From: Saturnia japonica
Lineage: Eukaryota; Arthropoda; Insecta; Lepidoptera; Saturniidae
DNA: 64,000 bases
Reading direction: 5' to 3'
Assembly (NCBI GenBank): GCA_033032175.1
Contig: CM065321.1
Location: forward strand, 15,026,501-15,090,500
Positions within the stretch are counted from its first letter, which is position 1; every line of letters starts with the position of its first letter. Below, in pieces: positions 38,999-51,245 of the stretch. A model generated the notes under the pieces. It was not told where the DNA came from and ran no database searches. It worked only from the letters and a program-made list of their open reading frames with translations. The translations under genes and the position numbers were made by a program.

Positions 38999-39935
38999 GG
39001 CCCTAAGAAGGCACTTATGAATGTCAAAACACTACCACCGGTTCGGAAAACATCCGAGTCATCGAGAAGAACCGGCAAGAAACTCGATCGGATTTACTTT
39101 TTTTAATTAGTTTTTACAGTATTAATTTATATACAGTTATTATCATTTTCAGTAGATGTACAGAGAGGGAATCACATCCAGACGTCACCTTCATTCACGT
39201 AATCAACTACCCAATACCCTTTCGACAATAAAACTTGCTCAACATGATTTTTAAACTTATTACCCGGCAAATCGGAAATGTGCTTAGGAAGTTTATTATA
39301 GAACCTAACACAATTACCTAAAAGACTTTTATTTGTTTTACTAATTCAAAAAAATGGAATGATTATTTTATATTTATTTCTAGTATTGAAATTGTGCCTG
39401 TTAGTTACAAGTTCAAAATTATCTTCATTTTTCTGAACATACATTATATTTCCAAGATGTATTGGGAAGATAAAGTTAAGATACTAAATTCTTGAAACTT
39501 ATTACTAAATGATTCGCGTGGTCCCATATCATAAATTGCTCAAACGTCCCGTTTTTGTAATACAAATATGGTTTCTACCTCAGCTGCTGAACTCCACAGT
39601 AAAATACCATAGGACATTAAACTGTGGAAGTAAGCGAAGTAGACCAGCCTAGCAGTAGCAATATCAGTTAACGGGCGAATCTTACGAACCGCGTATGCAG
39701 CGAAGCTTAATTTCCCTGCCAAGGTTTTAATGTGAGGACCCCATTGTAACTTTACATCTAGTGTGACGCCTAAGAAAACAGTATTATCAACCATGCCTAC
39801 TAAGTTCTCTTCTATCTTAATATTACTCTCAACACGTTGTACATTGGGTAAGAAAAATCTGATGCACTTGGTTTTGTTTTCATTTAAAAATATATTATTT
39901 AAAGCAAACCATTCTGATATTTTAGTTTACTTACC
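38999..39935 (-). mobile_element. CR1-like LINE, 5'-truncated
   Basis: The minus strand carries NTVFLGVTLDVKLQWGPHIK, AAYAVRKIRPLTDIATARL, YGILLWSSAAEVETIFVLQ and then a frameshifted C-terminal part, with the 3' UTR ending at about 38999. Same family as 8562-9648, and inserted into repeat N. Confidence 0.82.
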
Positions 39936-40523
39936 ATCAGGAACAGTACAGTTCATTTTTATTTCAACTATTAAAAAAGGTATTAATAATGTCTGAACTG
40001 TACGAATAAAATGAATATTAAAAGATTTAAGAATAACCTAATTATATATTTCCGAGAGCATTTCCCAAGGGTTGTTGGACAAAGGACGGCCCAATTACTT
40101 GATTTCATATTAAACCATGCTTCTTCCTCATAAATCTCAGAGATGAAGACGAATGTTAAACAAGACTTTTCCCAACACAATCTGTCAAATACGTAATTTT
40201 TTTCCCCATTACAACCCGCGTTCGTAGCGTTCATCAAAGTTACGAACTTAAATTAACTTTAGGAAATTTTGTTGGCAATATTTTTAATTTTTGTTCATAG
40301 TTTTTTTTTTTTTTTTGACAAATAAATTTAACATTTACCCTCTTCCCGGAGAACAGATAAAGTCGTATGTAATATAATTAGTAATTACTCTTTGACCGCT
40401 TATCAAAGAAATTTCGTTGTGACGACGTGACGTCGTGCTTCAGACTACAGGGGACCGGGGAGTGTTTTCATTCTCAAAGATTAATCAATCAGATGTAGAT
40501 TTGTTTTTGTACTTTGAAGTTGC

Positions 40524-40630
40524 GGTATGGAGACTTTTTTTTTTTTTTTTTAGAACTGACTACACTGTTAGCCTTAGGGGCCCTAAAGCCGCTGCGGCTT
40601 TTACAGCTTCACCGGACTAGGTATGGAGAC
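40524..40630 (-). mobile_element. 85-bp Jockey-family 3' end with 11-bp target duplication
   Basis: Only the last 68 bp of the 3' UTR plus a 17-base poly(A) (40535-40619) were inserted. GGTATGGAGAC stands on both sides, at 40524-40534 and 40620-40630. The inserted part matches 48361-48443 very closely. Confidence 0.9.
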
Positions 40631-40917
40631 CATATATTATATACTCATATACATAATGAATGTACGGTATTTCCTTTCATATTAGTAAATAAACTAACCT
40701 AACGTGGTAATTATAGTCCTCTTTATTCAACATTACCGAATGAAAAGTATGACTATTTCAGTATTCTAATATAGTGGGGGGCTCAACTTATTAGAACTTT
40801 CCAAGGGGTTTTGTGTCATCTCAGAATTCATGGCCTATGTCATTATTTTCAATCTATTTTACTTGTCCACAATAACCAAGCTTAATTGTTCAAAATAGCA
40901 CCCTTTTTTACGTGGAG

Positions 40918-41230
40918 AAACTCTTCATGGGTGCACACTCGCCAAGGGGACGAGTGATTATGTGTGTACTCACTAAAACTCCACGGTGTACCATCCGCCG
41001 CCGCCTCGATGGGGCGATGATGGGCCGCTGGTAGCATTCTACCGCGTCACCCCGGCAGCCGGCCCGATAATTCCTACAGTTCGGTACCAGTCTCCCTCGT
41101 TCACCTATCCTGTGCAATGGGAAGGCGGGTTCTACTACCGCCTGTTCGTCTTTGTCGGAGAGAGCAGCTAAGAGGGTGATACTTCATCTGAGCCCCAACC
41201 CAGACCGATTGTACCTCAATCCAAAATTGC
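40918..41230. other. GC-rich island of unknown nature
   Basis: CACGGTGTACCATCCGCCGC through GGAGAGAGCAGCTAAGAGGG is far richer in GC than both sides. Short frames on both strands show no domain I recognise. It may be part of a retroelement or an exon of an unseen gene. Confidence 0.35.
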
Positions 41231-42671
41231 ACCTGTATTAACACAATACAAAAAAAAATTCTATTAAAAAAAAAACACTACATAAAAGTTTATTAAAACA
41301 AAAGATGTCACCAAAAACTCAATTAAAACTTATATTTTACAAAGGTCGAATGGTTTTTATGTGACCATTTAAATTTGTAAACTTATGTTTGAAAAAAAAA
41401 TGCCTTGTGAAAAAATGAACCATTCGAAGCGAACTGGCCAATATAACTTTTATGTTTGCGTTAATTAGTGGTAAATGATTTCGAAGTTCCGTAAGACCTC
41501 TGATACAGAGGTTAAGTTCTGTAAATGTAACAATATTTTACAGTAATAATATTTAAAACGGGACTAATATATTCGGCAGAATAAAAGTCCTCAAAAAAAC
41601 AGAGGCAGAGTCATAAGGACAGTAGGCAACAGAAGTGAAAACTCAGTTTTGAATTATTAAATCAATTAAAGTCTGAATTATTGCAGAGCATGTCGGTGAC
41701 GCGAAATCGCAAGATTTTACCCATCCTCAAAGTCAAACACGCATATGATACAGTCGAGTATATACAATGTCTTCGTGTATATATGCGTATACATGGACAC
41801 AGGCCGCTATACTGCGCGTCGCTATTCTGACGCAAAAGCAATACGTCACGAGCATATCGAGTTCAACACGGCTAAAGATGTTTTCACTTCAAAAATATTA
41901 TTGTGGATAACAAATAACTACAGCTGTTTACTAATCTTCAGTAATAATTTATTCATCAAAGCAATTAATTCACCGTCACGCGGCACATTAATGAAATAAC
42001 AAAATAACACGAACCTTCAACAATCTAATCAAGACATCTTACATAATAAACGTCGAATTTAGTCAGTTTATCACCTTAAATATTACTTATTAGAAATACA
42101 ACTCTATTCTTTTTGAAATAAAGTAGAATTTCATCGTACAACGTATTGTTCTTTTATATCTCACCTAGAGTAATAAAGGCGTGTAACGAGGTTCATAAAA
42201 GAGTCCACTTCGATTAAAGTGTAAGTAATAAATGGTCTGAGGAACTTCCGATTACAGTTTTGCCATTGAAGATACGATTTATTTGAAATTTTAATTGTTT
42301 TTAAATTTTTACTTTCTGGTGTGTTTGTTTAGTAGAAGCTAAAATTGAGAGTTTCGCTTGTGTTGTGACTAAAGTGCGATATAATGTAATTAGCCATCAA
42401 ACATAATAATAATATTAAATCATTTCTTCTTCTTCTTCCTAACTTGGTAACTATTTTCTTTATTGAAGACCATTACTGGCATATTATCAAGTTTGTTCAT
42501 AACGAATATAGCAACGCGTCGGCGGGTCACCGATTGGAGGAGATCCGCGCCTACATTCAATGTCTTGGAAAATTGTAAACGTATTTTTTTAAACAAATTT
42601 TATAAACGAAAAATAAACGAATTATTTCAACGCAAACTCCATAATTAAGAAAGTTAATATAATGTCCTGTC
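41231..42671. other. AT-rich stretch
   Basis: No supported gene. Around 41700-41880 there is a GC-richer block without recognisable coding signal. Confidence 0.45.
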
Positions 42672-42910
42672 TTATGACGATTCCGTATCCTAACAAGATG
42701 GTGGCTCCCTTGTTAGAACTGTCTAGCGAGTTTTGTGGCATCTCAGAATGTATGCTTCCATTTCGTATTTATAATCCACTTTACTTCTGCACAAAAGCCA
42801 AACTATATCACGCAAAACGCCACCAATATTACATAATATAAAAAAACCGTAAGTAAATTAATTAAAAATAAAAACCCCAACACGTCACTGAAGATCCTGC
42901 CGAAACTCAT
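42672..42910 (+). repeat. Dispersed repeat family K
   Basis: AACAAGATGGTGGCTCCCTT, CACGCAAAACGCCACCAATA and AACACGTCACTGAAGATCC follow the order seen at 57470-57700. Confidence 0.6.
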
Positions 42911-43207
42911 TAGTTAATTTTATTGGCATTTTTATTGTGTAAAAATAATTTAATGTTCTATAAATAAATACGTCTAATTATAATTTGATTACAAAGAATA
43001 ATCATTATAATTAATTTACATCATTATCATTAATGGCTAACTTCATTATGTTGTTGGCACGAGAGATAAAAATTTACAGTTATTTCTGTTTTGTCTCTTA
43101 TAGTTTATGGAAGTTAAGTAACTTTAAAGAGGTATAAAAAAGATTTAAAAACTAAAAACAAGACCACGGAAAACGTCGCATTCTCAAAAATACGTTCTAT
43201 ATTTTTA

Positions 43208-43410
43208 AGCGACTTCAAAAAAGGGGGAGGTTGTGAATTCTAATGTATATTTTTTTATGTATTTTCAACCATAACTTTTTTATTATTAACCGATTTAGGT
43301 GAATCATTTTGAATGAATAAAAGACCTCAAGGATGGTTCCATTTAATTTCACTGACATTAGACCTTCTACTTCGAAGATACACTAAGGAACTCCTCAAAA
43401 CCATTGATGT
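43208..43410 (+). repeat. Dispersed repeat family B
   Basis: GCGACTTCAAAAAAGGGGGA through CTACTTCGAAGATACACTAA; the best-kept copy of the family in this window. Confidence 0.7.
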
Positions 43411-44364
43411 TTTTTTTTTTTTAAATTGTCTTATTGAAATTTACTGATTACACTATGTCATTTGATACACAAAATGGCACATTGCAAAGTTATTTTTCAT
43501 ACGTGGCTTTATGTCCTCTAGAGGGTGCCATATTGAATTTACTGTGACATCACATTACCTTTATCTAGCAGACTATTAAGATGCTTCTAACGATACCTAA
43601 TTTTTCAAATTATGATAGGTTGTTTAGAAAATATGCAGTAACAAATGAACATACATAATATGCACATAGCCTGTTGAAAAAACTATCACAACTCTCCTTT
43701 TGGCTTCGCCGTAGTCGAGTAAAAAGAAACCGAATGACTAAAGCGTTTCTATTTATCCTTAAAAAAGAAAGTTCCGCGGTATCTTCATCGTAATTTGAAC
43801 CGGTTGTATCAAGCCTACTTGCTACATCGCCATCGGAGCGAAATTCTTTTCATCTCGCCCACGTTTCGGAGGGCGGGCCACTGATTGGCTGTCAAGTTCG
43901 AAACACAATACATCTCAGCCAATAACAGTTGAGACATTTATTGTTACTGCAAAAAGACGGGTCGTGTTTCTTTTCTAGATAAGTTCAAGCGATATTTTAT
44001 TTTTGTTTTCCTTGCTGTATATACTAGCGCTTTTGTAGCGTAGTTCAAAAAACTGTGACACTGAATTGCTAAATACAAATTTTCATACATCCATCTTTGA
44101 AAATGGTTTAAATGAACAATTAGAAAGAAATTCTCCAAAATTGTGTTCAATTCCTCACTAGCTGTACCCGCTACTCCGTTCGCGTGGATATAGAGAAAAT
44201 AAAATAATTTGTTAACAATCTTTAAGCCATTTCATGTAGTTACCGCGATAAAAAGCATCTTATGTGTTAAAGCATAAATTTATGTTTGTGGCAAATATCA
44301 TCCTAATCTGTTAAGCTCTTTTTGCGTACTTGAATGACAAACATCCAAACTTTCACATTTTATT

Positions 44365-44640
44365 ATCTATACTTAATATTATAAAGCTGAAAAGTTTGTT
44401 TGTTTGGTTGAACGCGCTAATCTCAGGAACTACTGATTAGAATGGAAAAAATATTTTAATGTTAGATAGCCCATTTATCGGGGAAGGCCATAAACTATAT
44501 AACATCACGATACGAGCAATAGAAGCGGAGCATCAATGCAAAATGTTGCAAAAACTGGGGAAATTTGTTCCTTCTGAGAGCTTCCATTATGTGACGCAGG
44601 CGAAGATGCGCGGGTCAGCTTGTATTATATATTTGGTATA
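44365..44640 (+). repeat. Helitron-like repeat H2, short copy
   Basis: It starts ATCTATACTTAATATTATAA, continues AACGCGCTAATCTCAGGAAC, and ends near GACGCAGGCGAAGATGCGCG. Internally deleted against 57706-58392. Confidence 0.6.
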
Positions 44641-44994
44641 AACATGTATATAATTCAATTTCTTAATCTTATGCGTTATTAAAGTATACAAGGCTTTTAA
44701 ACTAAATTTTTGGGACTCGCATAACTAATTTCTGATGGTTCATAGATTAAGTAATTTAAGAAAAGTAAAGCAACGACCGGATGGACGACGAGCTGACGAA
44801 TTATCAACGTGTATCAACGTAGTTGGTTAGCTTATTAAAGTTAAGCGGGGGGTTAATATTTAATCCGAGTTGCGCACAAATGCCGCAGCCCGCTAATGTA
44901 TGCGGTGTCACGCCTCGGAGGCTAGGCTGTTAGGATAAATGCAACTTTCGCTCAAACCGACGTGTAATCTGTAATATTTTTTACAGTTCGCTGT

Positions 44995-45185
44995 GAATGT
45001 TTTTAGATCCCATATAATAGAGACGGGCCTATCACCATTAATCGGGCACAAAGCCTAACTCCGAGCTGAAAACCTGAAAATTTCATAGAAAAAACCCAAT
45101 AAAACTTTGTTCGACCTTGGAATCAAGCCCAAGACCTCGAAGGTAAGATTCACGCTTAGGATCGCTAGGCTAAAGGCAGTACATA
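44995..45185 (+). repeat. Dispersed repeat N
   Basis: It includes CACCATTAATCGGGCACAAA and CTTGGAATCAAGCCCAAGAC. Related to the truncated piece at 38905-38998. Confidence 0.55.
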
Positions 45186-45349
45186 ATTGTAATATAAATT
45201 TAAAAACTACCTATTATATTTAAATCAATGTAATATACATGCTTGGAATAAACTGACGTATCACATAATTTACATTCACCTATATATAATAGGTTGTCTT
45301 ATATTACAAATAATAAAATATTAATGTACAAAACGGCACATAACTTCCC

Positions 45350-45490
45350 CTTGCATTTAACCACAATCAGATCACAAGGGGTTAAGCCTAGTGGGGGACT
45401 GGCTCTCAAGTGCAGCTGCCGAAATACACCTATAGGTGTTTGGTAACAGATTTTCAACTTGGAGGTGGTACCTAACCCGGCGGTCATTAC
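45350..45490 (+). repeat. Dispersed repeat G
   Basis: TAGTGGGGGACTGGCTCTCA, GTGCAGCTGCCGAAATACAC and TTTTCAACTTGGAGGTGGTA are shared in order with 61415-61495. Confidence 0.55.
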
Positions 45491-46578
45491 AAAATACCTT
45501 ACCACCATGCTATGGTTTCATATGATGTTTTTTTTTTCACCGAAAGTTCAAGCTAATTGGAGGAATTCTGTTATTAAAATGAAACAGTTTAATATCACTC
45601 TTATATAGCAAATTATTAATTCATTCGAATTTAGATATGCAAGGTTCGTGTTAACAGTTGGCTTTTTCTATTATGTTTTTTTTTATCCTTTGACCTCACG
45701 TCAAAAAAATGTACTTAAAATTGGGATATATTCCATCGCCGAGAATAGAGTTATTAAAAAAGTATTTTATGTTATTCGCTTGTATCTTACCTAATCTGAC
45801 ATACTCATTTATTGAAGGGAAACGTTTTTGAACGCGTTGAGAGTAAAATTACAAAGATAAGTGACTAAAAATTATCGTTTTTCAACAAAACGCTTCTGAC
45901 GTAAAAAAGACGAGGCTAATGAGAGAAAACGAATACGCATACATTACAGTATACGCTATCATTTCATCCTCCTCAAATTTTACTTTTTTGTTTGGGCTAA
46001 TTTATGCAATACTTACACAAGATTCGAACATTACTTGCAGAAGTTTCACTTCTGTGATTTTTATAAAGTTGAAACGCTATTTATTTTAATAATAAAATTT
46101 TTCTTTCTTCTGTGTTTTTAGCACAATTCCGCTAAATTCACGTATATAGAATATTTTTCCAATTATCTCTCTTTGAATAAATATAGCTTAAATTAGTTGG
46201 CGGCCCCTTGATAAAACTTTACATTGAGTTTTTTGGAAATTTAAAATGTTACTTTAAATATTCTTAGTTATTATAAATGATCCACTTCACTTGTGCACAA
46301 TAAGTAAACTGCCTGCATAAAGATGTTAATGATTTTTTATCGTATAGCTAAAATTTAAATATTCGTTAGAGTGATACGGTGTCACAAGCAGTCTGCTATC
46401 TCCCTACGCAATGCTCCATGACGAAAATCAACTGAACTGTTGTAAAGTTTGTTCGTAGGGATCTCTGTGTAGGCACACGGCTGTATCTTGTACATCCTAT
46501 GAGCTTTGTTATTTTATACGCGCAATCAATCATTTTCAATGTTTAACATTGTATCACTATCTAGAAACTTTTATAATG

Positions 46579-47094
46579 TAACTAGCTTTGCCTGCGGCTT
46601 CGCTTACGTGGCTACAGGCCCACGCGAATCTTGCTCCCTGGCTCCCGGCTATTTTAAAGACAAAAATGCTTGTTGTGGGTGTTCCTTAGAAGATAGACGT
46701 AAACTTTCGCTGTTGTTTTTGGAGGACTTTTTAATGTCTACAATTATGTAGTACTTTAATTTGCTAGATATCTTATGGTTAACTCAGCGTAAGCCAAATG
46801 AGGGCCCGAATTAATTAACCATGACCAGTTTTCTTTTATTTGTAAAGAAACCTAAATCTTTTTCTAAAATAAAAGTAGCCTAACTTGCTCCTTATATTAT
46901 CAACTATCTACTAGTGAAACTTTCGTCAAAATCGGTCCAACCGTTTCGGAGATTATCCGGAACAAACAGACAGACAGACAACAATTTTAAAAATGGATTT
47001 TTTGTTGTAGGTATCATGTATACTTAAAAATGCATTTAGTAAAAACTGTTATTTTGAAATCATACACAGATACTTCAATTTTATTAATTGTATA
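46579..47094 (+). repeat. Lepidopteran-type repeat H3
   Basis: It begins ACTAGCTTTGCCTGCGGCTT, contains GGTCCAACCGTTTCGGAGAT and CAGACAGACAGACAAC, and ends CTTCAATTTTATTAATTGTA. An inverted relative lies at 55850-56325. Confidence 0.65.
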
Positions 47095-47419
47095 GATATC
47101 AGTCACAGTTATGGGTGAAGGAAAACATAGTAATGCAGAATTTTAGTAGGAGACTATCTTCGACCATTTCGTCTCTTAACTGCAAAAATCATTGCGGCCA
47201 ATTCCTAGATAACTAATATTACAAATATAAATTTCATTTTACACTTGAAAAATTATTAAAAGTTACTACATGAGAATAAGTTAAAACAAAAAATGTACCT
47301 AAAACTCTAATAAATTCTTAATGAAGCGAACATTAAATAAAAATATTAAATCTAGAATTATAGAAAAAAATGAACTTTGATCCTCACACTCAGTAAGTAA
47401 GTAAAGTGACGGTAAGTGA

Positions 47420-47512
47420 TATAATTTTAATTTGTTACGTTCAAACTGCAAATGTAAAACAGGCAATAGTATCTAATCAAAAAGTTGCTGGTCGAATATC
47501 GGCAACCGCTAG
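47420..47512 (+). mobile_element. 3' end of a Helitron-like element
   Basis: AATCAAAAAGTTGCTGGTCG through AACCGCTAG matches the last part of 33987-34343 and 58878-60126. Confidence 0.5.
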
Positions 47513-47844
47513 TTAAAATAATTGTGTCTAACAACTTTATGTAACGTCTAAATAGAATCCCCCATTCACAGTAAAAAGGGCCGGCGCGGCGCGGGGCGGA
47601 TCACGCGCTCTGTTTGTCCTAGGTCACGTAACATCGCAATTTGCCGACGAAATGGAAGAGTGTGGTCGTCCGGCTACGTGTTGCCCGGGTTTATTGTTGG
47701 CTTTATTTTTAAGAAAATAAATTTATCGTGACTCTTCTACTTTTGCTATTTTTTTTAATTCACACTCGTTACAATGGCAAAGACGGTTTGTGGCGGAATT
47801 TTGAAGTATTATTATTATTATATTCTTTATTGCACATAAAAGAA

Positions 47845-48012
47845 TTGTAGCGACATCTATCTCGCCACATCGAACTAAGAACTGACGTATCCTACATCGC
47901 GATATTAAAATTAACCTTACAATTGAACATATATACAAGAACCTGACAACAACCGTTGGACAATAGCCCGTCAGACATAGCGCCCGTCTGGCCGGAGGAT
48001 CCTCTCTTTTAA
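47845..48012 (+). repeat. Dispersed repeat E, uninterrupted copy
   Basis: It aligns to both halves of the split copy at 11757-12540 and carries the single target sequence ACAACCGTTGG at 47950-47960. Confidence 0.8.
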
Positions 48013-48344
48013 TGTGGAGGTGGTAATAATCGCCCCCACATAGATAAATTAGAGGACTTAATGCTAAAAAGCATTCTCTACCAGTATTCCAGTGTAGCCA
48101 GGGTGTATAATATTTAGTATAAAAATAATCTGGCCGTTGTTTAACTGCTCCAAGTAAAACCTCTACGTAGCGAATACTTGAAGAAATCCCAAGATTTTGG
48201 CTAGTTCAATGTCGATAGGAAGTGATTTCCACAGTCATGCTGCTGTTACGACGAAAGATCACTCACGGAAATTAGTATGATAACTTTCGTATACCAAGAA
48301 TTAAAGAATCAGAAGATCTTCGCTGTCTATTGTTCATATTCGCG

Positions 48345-48346
<2 letters not shown>
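48013..48346. other. Unassigned sequence left of the Jockey element
   Basis: No gene is seen. Parts resemble LINE 3' sequence but cannot be placed with confidence. Confidence 0.4.
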
Positions 48347-48381
<35 letters not shown>

Positions 48382-50622
48382 CTGACTACACTGTTAGCCT
48401 TAGGGGCCCTAAAGCCGCTGCGGCTTTTACAGCTTCACCGGACTTGGGGGCGAGCGCAGAGGGCACTCAGCCGCGAAAGTTTTGTGGACGACTCGCACGA
48501 GGGTGCCAAAGTGGCCGGACCTCGGCTCGGGCGGTCGTCGCGTTCGCAAATAGGTCGCGATCTATTCGAATCCCTACACCTACGATTCGAGCTAACTAAA
48601 TATACACATAGGCACGTTCCCTTCCTCCTGGGAGGAAGGAAGGAACCGTGCGTATGTGTATTCAATAATCGGAATGTTTCTACACTAACTAGCGCTCACT
48701 AACTAGCGTAAAAAAAGAAAAAAAAAGGTCCCTCACAGAACCTATGTACCTGTGTGGTGTGCACGTGTGTATGTTCATACGTGTGTAGTGTTGTATGTAG
48801 GTAGCTAAGTGATGCACGTACAGTGTCACTTGTATCGCGCGGGCGGTTGCCTGACCCAAGGGTTTCACACCGAGGAACGGACCTAGGCTTGGGTTACCGC
48901 TAGAGAGGGTGGACGTGACGGGTGTGCTGGAGCGAAATTGACCGCCCGCCCTCTGCGGAGAGAACGGTGGTTTCGCGGGCGTGGGCGCTGGCACGCTCTG
49001 TTTGGAGAGACGGATGTGTAATATTTATTCGAATTTTCGATGTGATCGTCGGGATCAATAAAAATATTGCGCGGCCGGCGTTTGCACCGGATGTCCGTGG
49101 GTGCCGGAACATAAGTGGCGGCTGTTTTTATTAACGGATTCGCGTGGTTCGACGCGGTGTCGAAATACGAACGGGAGAGCTGTTTAACGTAGGCATGTAT
49201 CGAAGGAAGCTCCATATCTCTATGGAGATCTACGCTTCGAACATACCACGGGGCCCCGGTGAGACGATAGAGGAACCTATTCTGTATCGATTGTAACCGT
49301 TTGAAACTCGACTCGGACATATGTGCGAACACGGCGCAACTGTATGTCAAAATTGGTCGAATACACGTCTTGTAGAGCGTGAGCTTATGTCGCGTGGACA
49401 TTTTACTCACCGAACACAACAGAGGATGCAACCGGCCCAGGACCCACGCGGCCCTGTTCCTAACCTTACGGATGTGGGGTCTAAAAGAGAGCCTACTATC
49501 TAGGGTTACCCCTAGATATTTGGTCTCTCTTACATACGGAATCGGATTATCGTAGAGCTTAACAGGTTTAAGCTTCCACGGTATCTGTGACGAATCCGCA
49601 TCGAAGAGCATCGCGGCGCTCTTCGAGGGATTAACGGCTATACGCCACTCGTTAAACCACTTCCCGAGAGTGGTCACGGAGCGTTGGACTTTGTGTCTGA
49701 GGTGGGATCTATTCCTATCTGAGGCATATAAGACTGTATCGTCAGCGTATAGCCCTACCTCGACCTCCGGGAGTCGAGGTAGGTCACTGACGTACAGGTT
49801 AAATAGGCTAGGAGCCAGGATCGAACCTTGAGGAACGCCTGAGCGTATTGGACGGGGCGTGGACAATTCACCTTCCACTCTATAGCGAAAGGTGCGATCT
49901 GTTAGATAGTCGCGAATTATTTTTATTAGCCTATCGGGGACTTCAAAGTGATACAACTTGTAGATCAATCCCTCGTGCCAGACCTTATCGAAGGCCTTGG
50001 CAACGTCGAAAAAGACCGCAAGTGTACGGCGGGGTTTATATAATTCAGCAAAATTAAATGCAACGTGCTCCGTGAGGCGGTGCACTTGATGAGTGCAAGA
50101 ATATCTAGCACGGAAACCGAATTGCTCAGGCGGATAGAGGTCTTTCTCCTCTATTACTGACTTGAGACGGTTCAGAAGGATCCGCTCGTACATTTTCCCT
50201 AAAGTATTTAGGAGACTGATCGGGCGATAGCTGTCGGGAAGCGACGCGCTCTTGCCGGGCTTACGGATACCTATGACTATGGCCTTTTTCCAGGCGGCTG
50301 GAAAATGGCAGTGGGCTATGGCTACATTGAAGATGCAGACCAAAAGAGCTATGAGGCGATCGGGAAGAAGTCTAAGTACTTCATTCCTGATCCCGTCGGG
50401 ACCTGGTGCTTTTCTAAGCTTAAGGCTTTTTATAATGGAAAGAACCTCCTCAGACGTGACTGGGGACAGGGAGTCTGTCGCGGGGAGCTTATCCAGCTCC
50501 CGCACGCATCCATCGATACCCTCGACCCGGTCGGTATTTGCATCGACACTGTTCGGAGAGCACTGGCTCTCCAAACAAGTGGCGAGGCACTCCGCCTTGT
50601 CGCTGTTCGCGAGGGGTTGAAA
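48347..50622 (-). mobile_element. Jockey-clade LINE, young, 5'-truncated, with poly(A)
   Basis: Read right to left: open ORF2 from the truncated 5' end at about 50622, stop at 48883, a 3' UTR of about 500 bp and a 31-base poly(A) (T run at 48347-48377). The 5' end joins directly to a different, decayed LINE frame, so the element landed in older LINE sequence. GC content is well above the host DNA. Family members: 11904-12472 and 40535-40619. Confidence 0.92.
48883..50574 (-). CDS. Jockey-type reverse transcriptase ORF2 (partial), copy 1
   Basis: 563 codons without a stop from the first Met; the frame is open about 16 codons further upstream (PLANSDKAECLA), so the Met is probably internal. 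Order: APGPDG (56-61), RPISLLNTLGKMYERI (117-132), QFGFR (151-155), palm motif FFDVAKAFDKVWH (188-200), GVPQGSILAPSLFNLY (246-261), catalytic YADDT (276-280), then thumb and C-terminal region. It would copy element RNA by target-primed reverse transcription. The N-terminal endonuclease is missing, so it cannot move by itself; the intact frame means recent insertion. Confidence 0.9.
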   Translation of the reverse strand: MESQCSPNSVDANTDRVEGIDGCVRELDKLPATDSLSPVTSEEVLSIIKSLKLRKAPGPDGIRNEVLRLLPDRLIALLVCIFNVAIAHCHFPAAWKKAIVIGIRKPGKSASLPDSYRPISLLNTLGKMYERILLNRLKSVIEEKDLYPPEQFGFRARYSCTHQVHRLTEHVAFNFAELYKPRRTLAVFFDVAKAFDKVWHEGLIYKLYHFEVPDRLIKIIRDYLTDRTFRYRVEGELSTPRPIRSGVPQGSILAPSLFNLYVSDLPRLPEVEVGLYADDTVLYASDRNRSHLRHKVQRSVTTLGKWFNEWRIAVNPSKSAAMLFDADSSQIPWKLKPVKLYDNPIPYVRETKYLGVTLDSRLSFRPHIRKVRNRAAWVLGRLHPLLCSVSKMSTRHKLTLYKTCIRPILTYSCAVFAHMSESSFKRLQSIQNRFLYRLTGAPWYVRSVDLHRDMELPSIHAYVKQLSRSYFDTASNHANPLIKTAATYVPAPTDIRCKRRPRNIFIDPDDHIENSNKYYTSVSPNRACQRPRPRNHRSLRRGRAVNFAPAHPSRPPSLAVTQA

Positions 50623-51245
50623 TAGTGTTTTAAATATTTAGGGGACTTGGGACTATTAAGAAAAAAAAGTATTCTTACATTCCTACGTTGTTTAATAGGT
50701 AGCCATTTCAACCTGGCTCGGTATTCAGATACATGATCACACTTCCGAAGACGTAAGATGGAACGAATAAAGTTATCAAGTAGATAATCAAATTTATATA
50801 AGAGATCTGAAAGGTTCAAGTAAGCATTGTCTGCATAATCCAGAAGAGAGAAAAGAAGGTATTAACTATGAAAATCTTTGTGTCAATAAATAAGAAGAAA
50901 GATTTTCAAACGCATCAGTGAATGTCCTACTAACTTCTTTGACTTGGTCTGCCCAGCATAATTTACCGTGATACCAAGATTTTTCCCGTATTTGAGTAGG
51001 GAATGGTACATTTATTGTATTGAAGAGGAATTAAAATCAATTTTAGCAAGTTCTTTTGAGATACCAAAATGGATGTTCACTTCGTGGGATAAACATTAAG
51101 CCCGTAAGATTCAGACCAGAAAAGAAAACTTTTTACAGTGATAATGAGGTGGGTTTTGTTTTAATTCACAAACTTATGTTATTTGGCCCTATAATATGCG
51201 ATTTTGGCAGAATTTTACGCGATGTACCTATTTATAGTTTGGTTA
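50623..51245 (-). mobile_element. Older CR1/Rex-like LINE remnant (host of the Jockey insertion), copy 1
   Basis: The minus strand has KNLGIT, WADQVKEVSRTFTDAFENLS, a frameshift, LLDYADNAYLNLSDLLYKFD, RLRKCDHVSEYRARLKWLPI and KQRRNVRILFFLN up to the junction with the Jockey 5' end. This is the end of a reverse transcriptase ORF of another family. Confidence 0.7.

Noticed and set aside
45090..45180. tRNA or tRNA-derived SINE suggested by GGAATCAAGCCC
   Set aside because: No A box, cloverleaf or 3' tail can be drawn; it matches the second half of repeat N.
50305..50625. Plus-strand ORFs opposite the Jockey reverse transcriptase
   Set aside because: They are antisense shadows of the intact minus-strand ORF and repeat identically in the duplicated copy.
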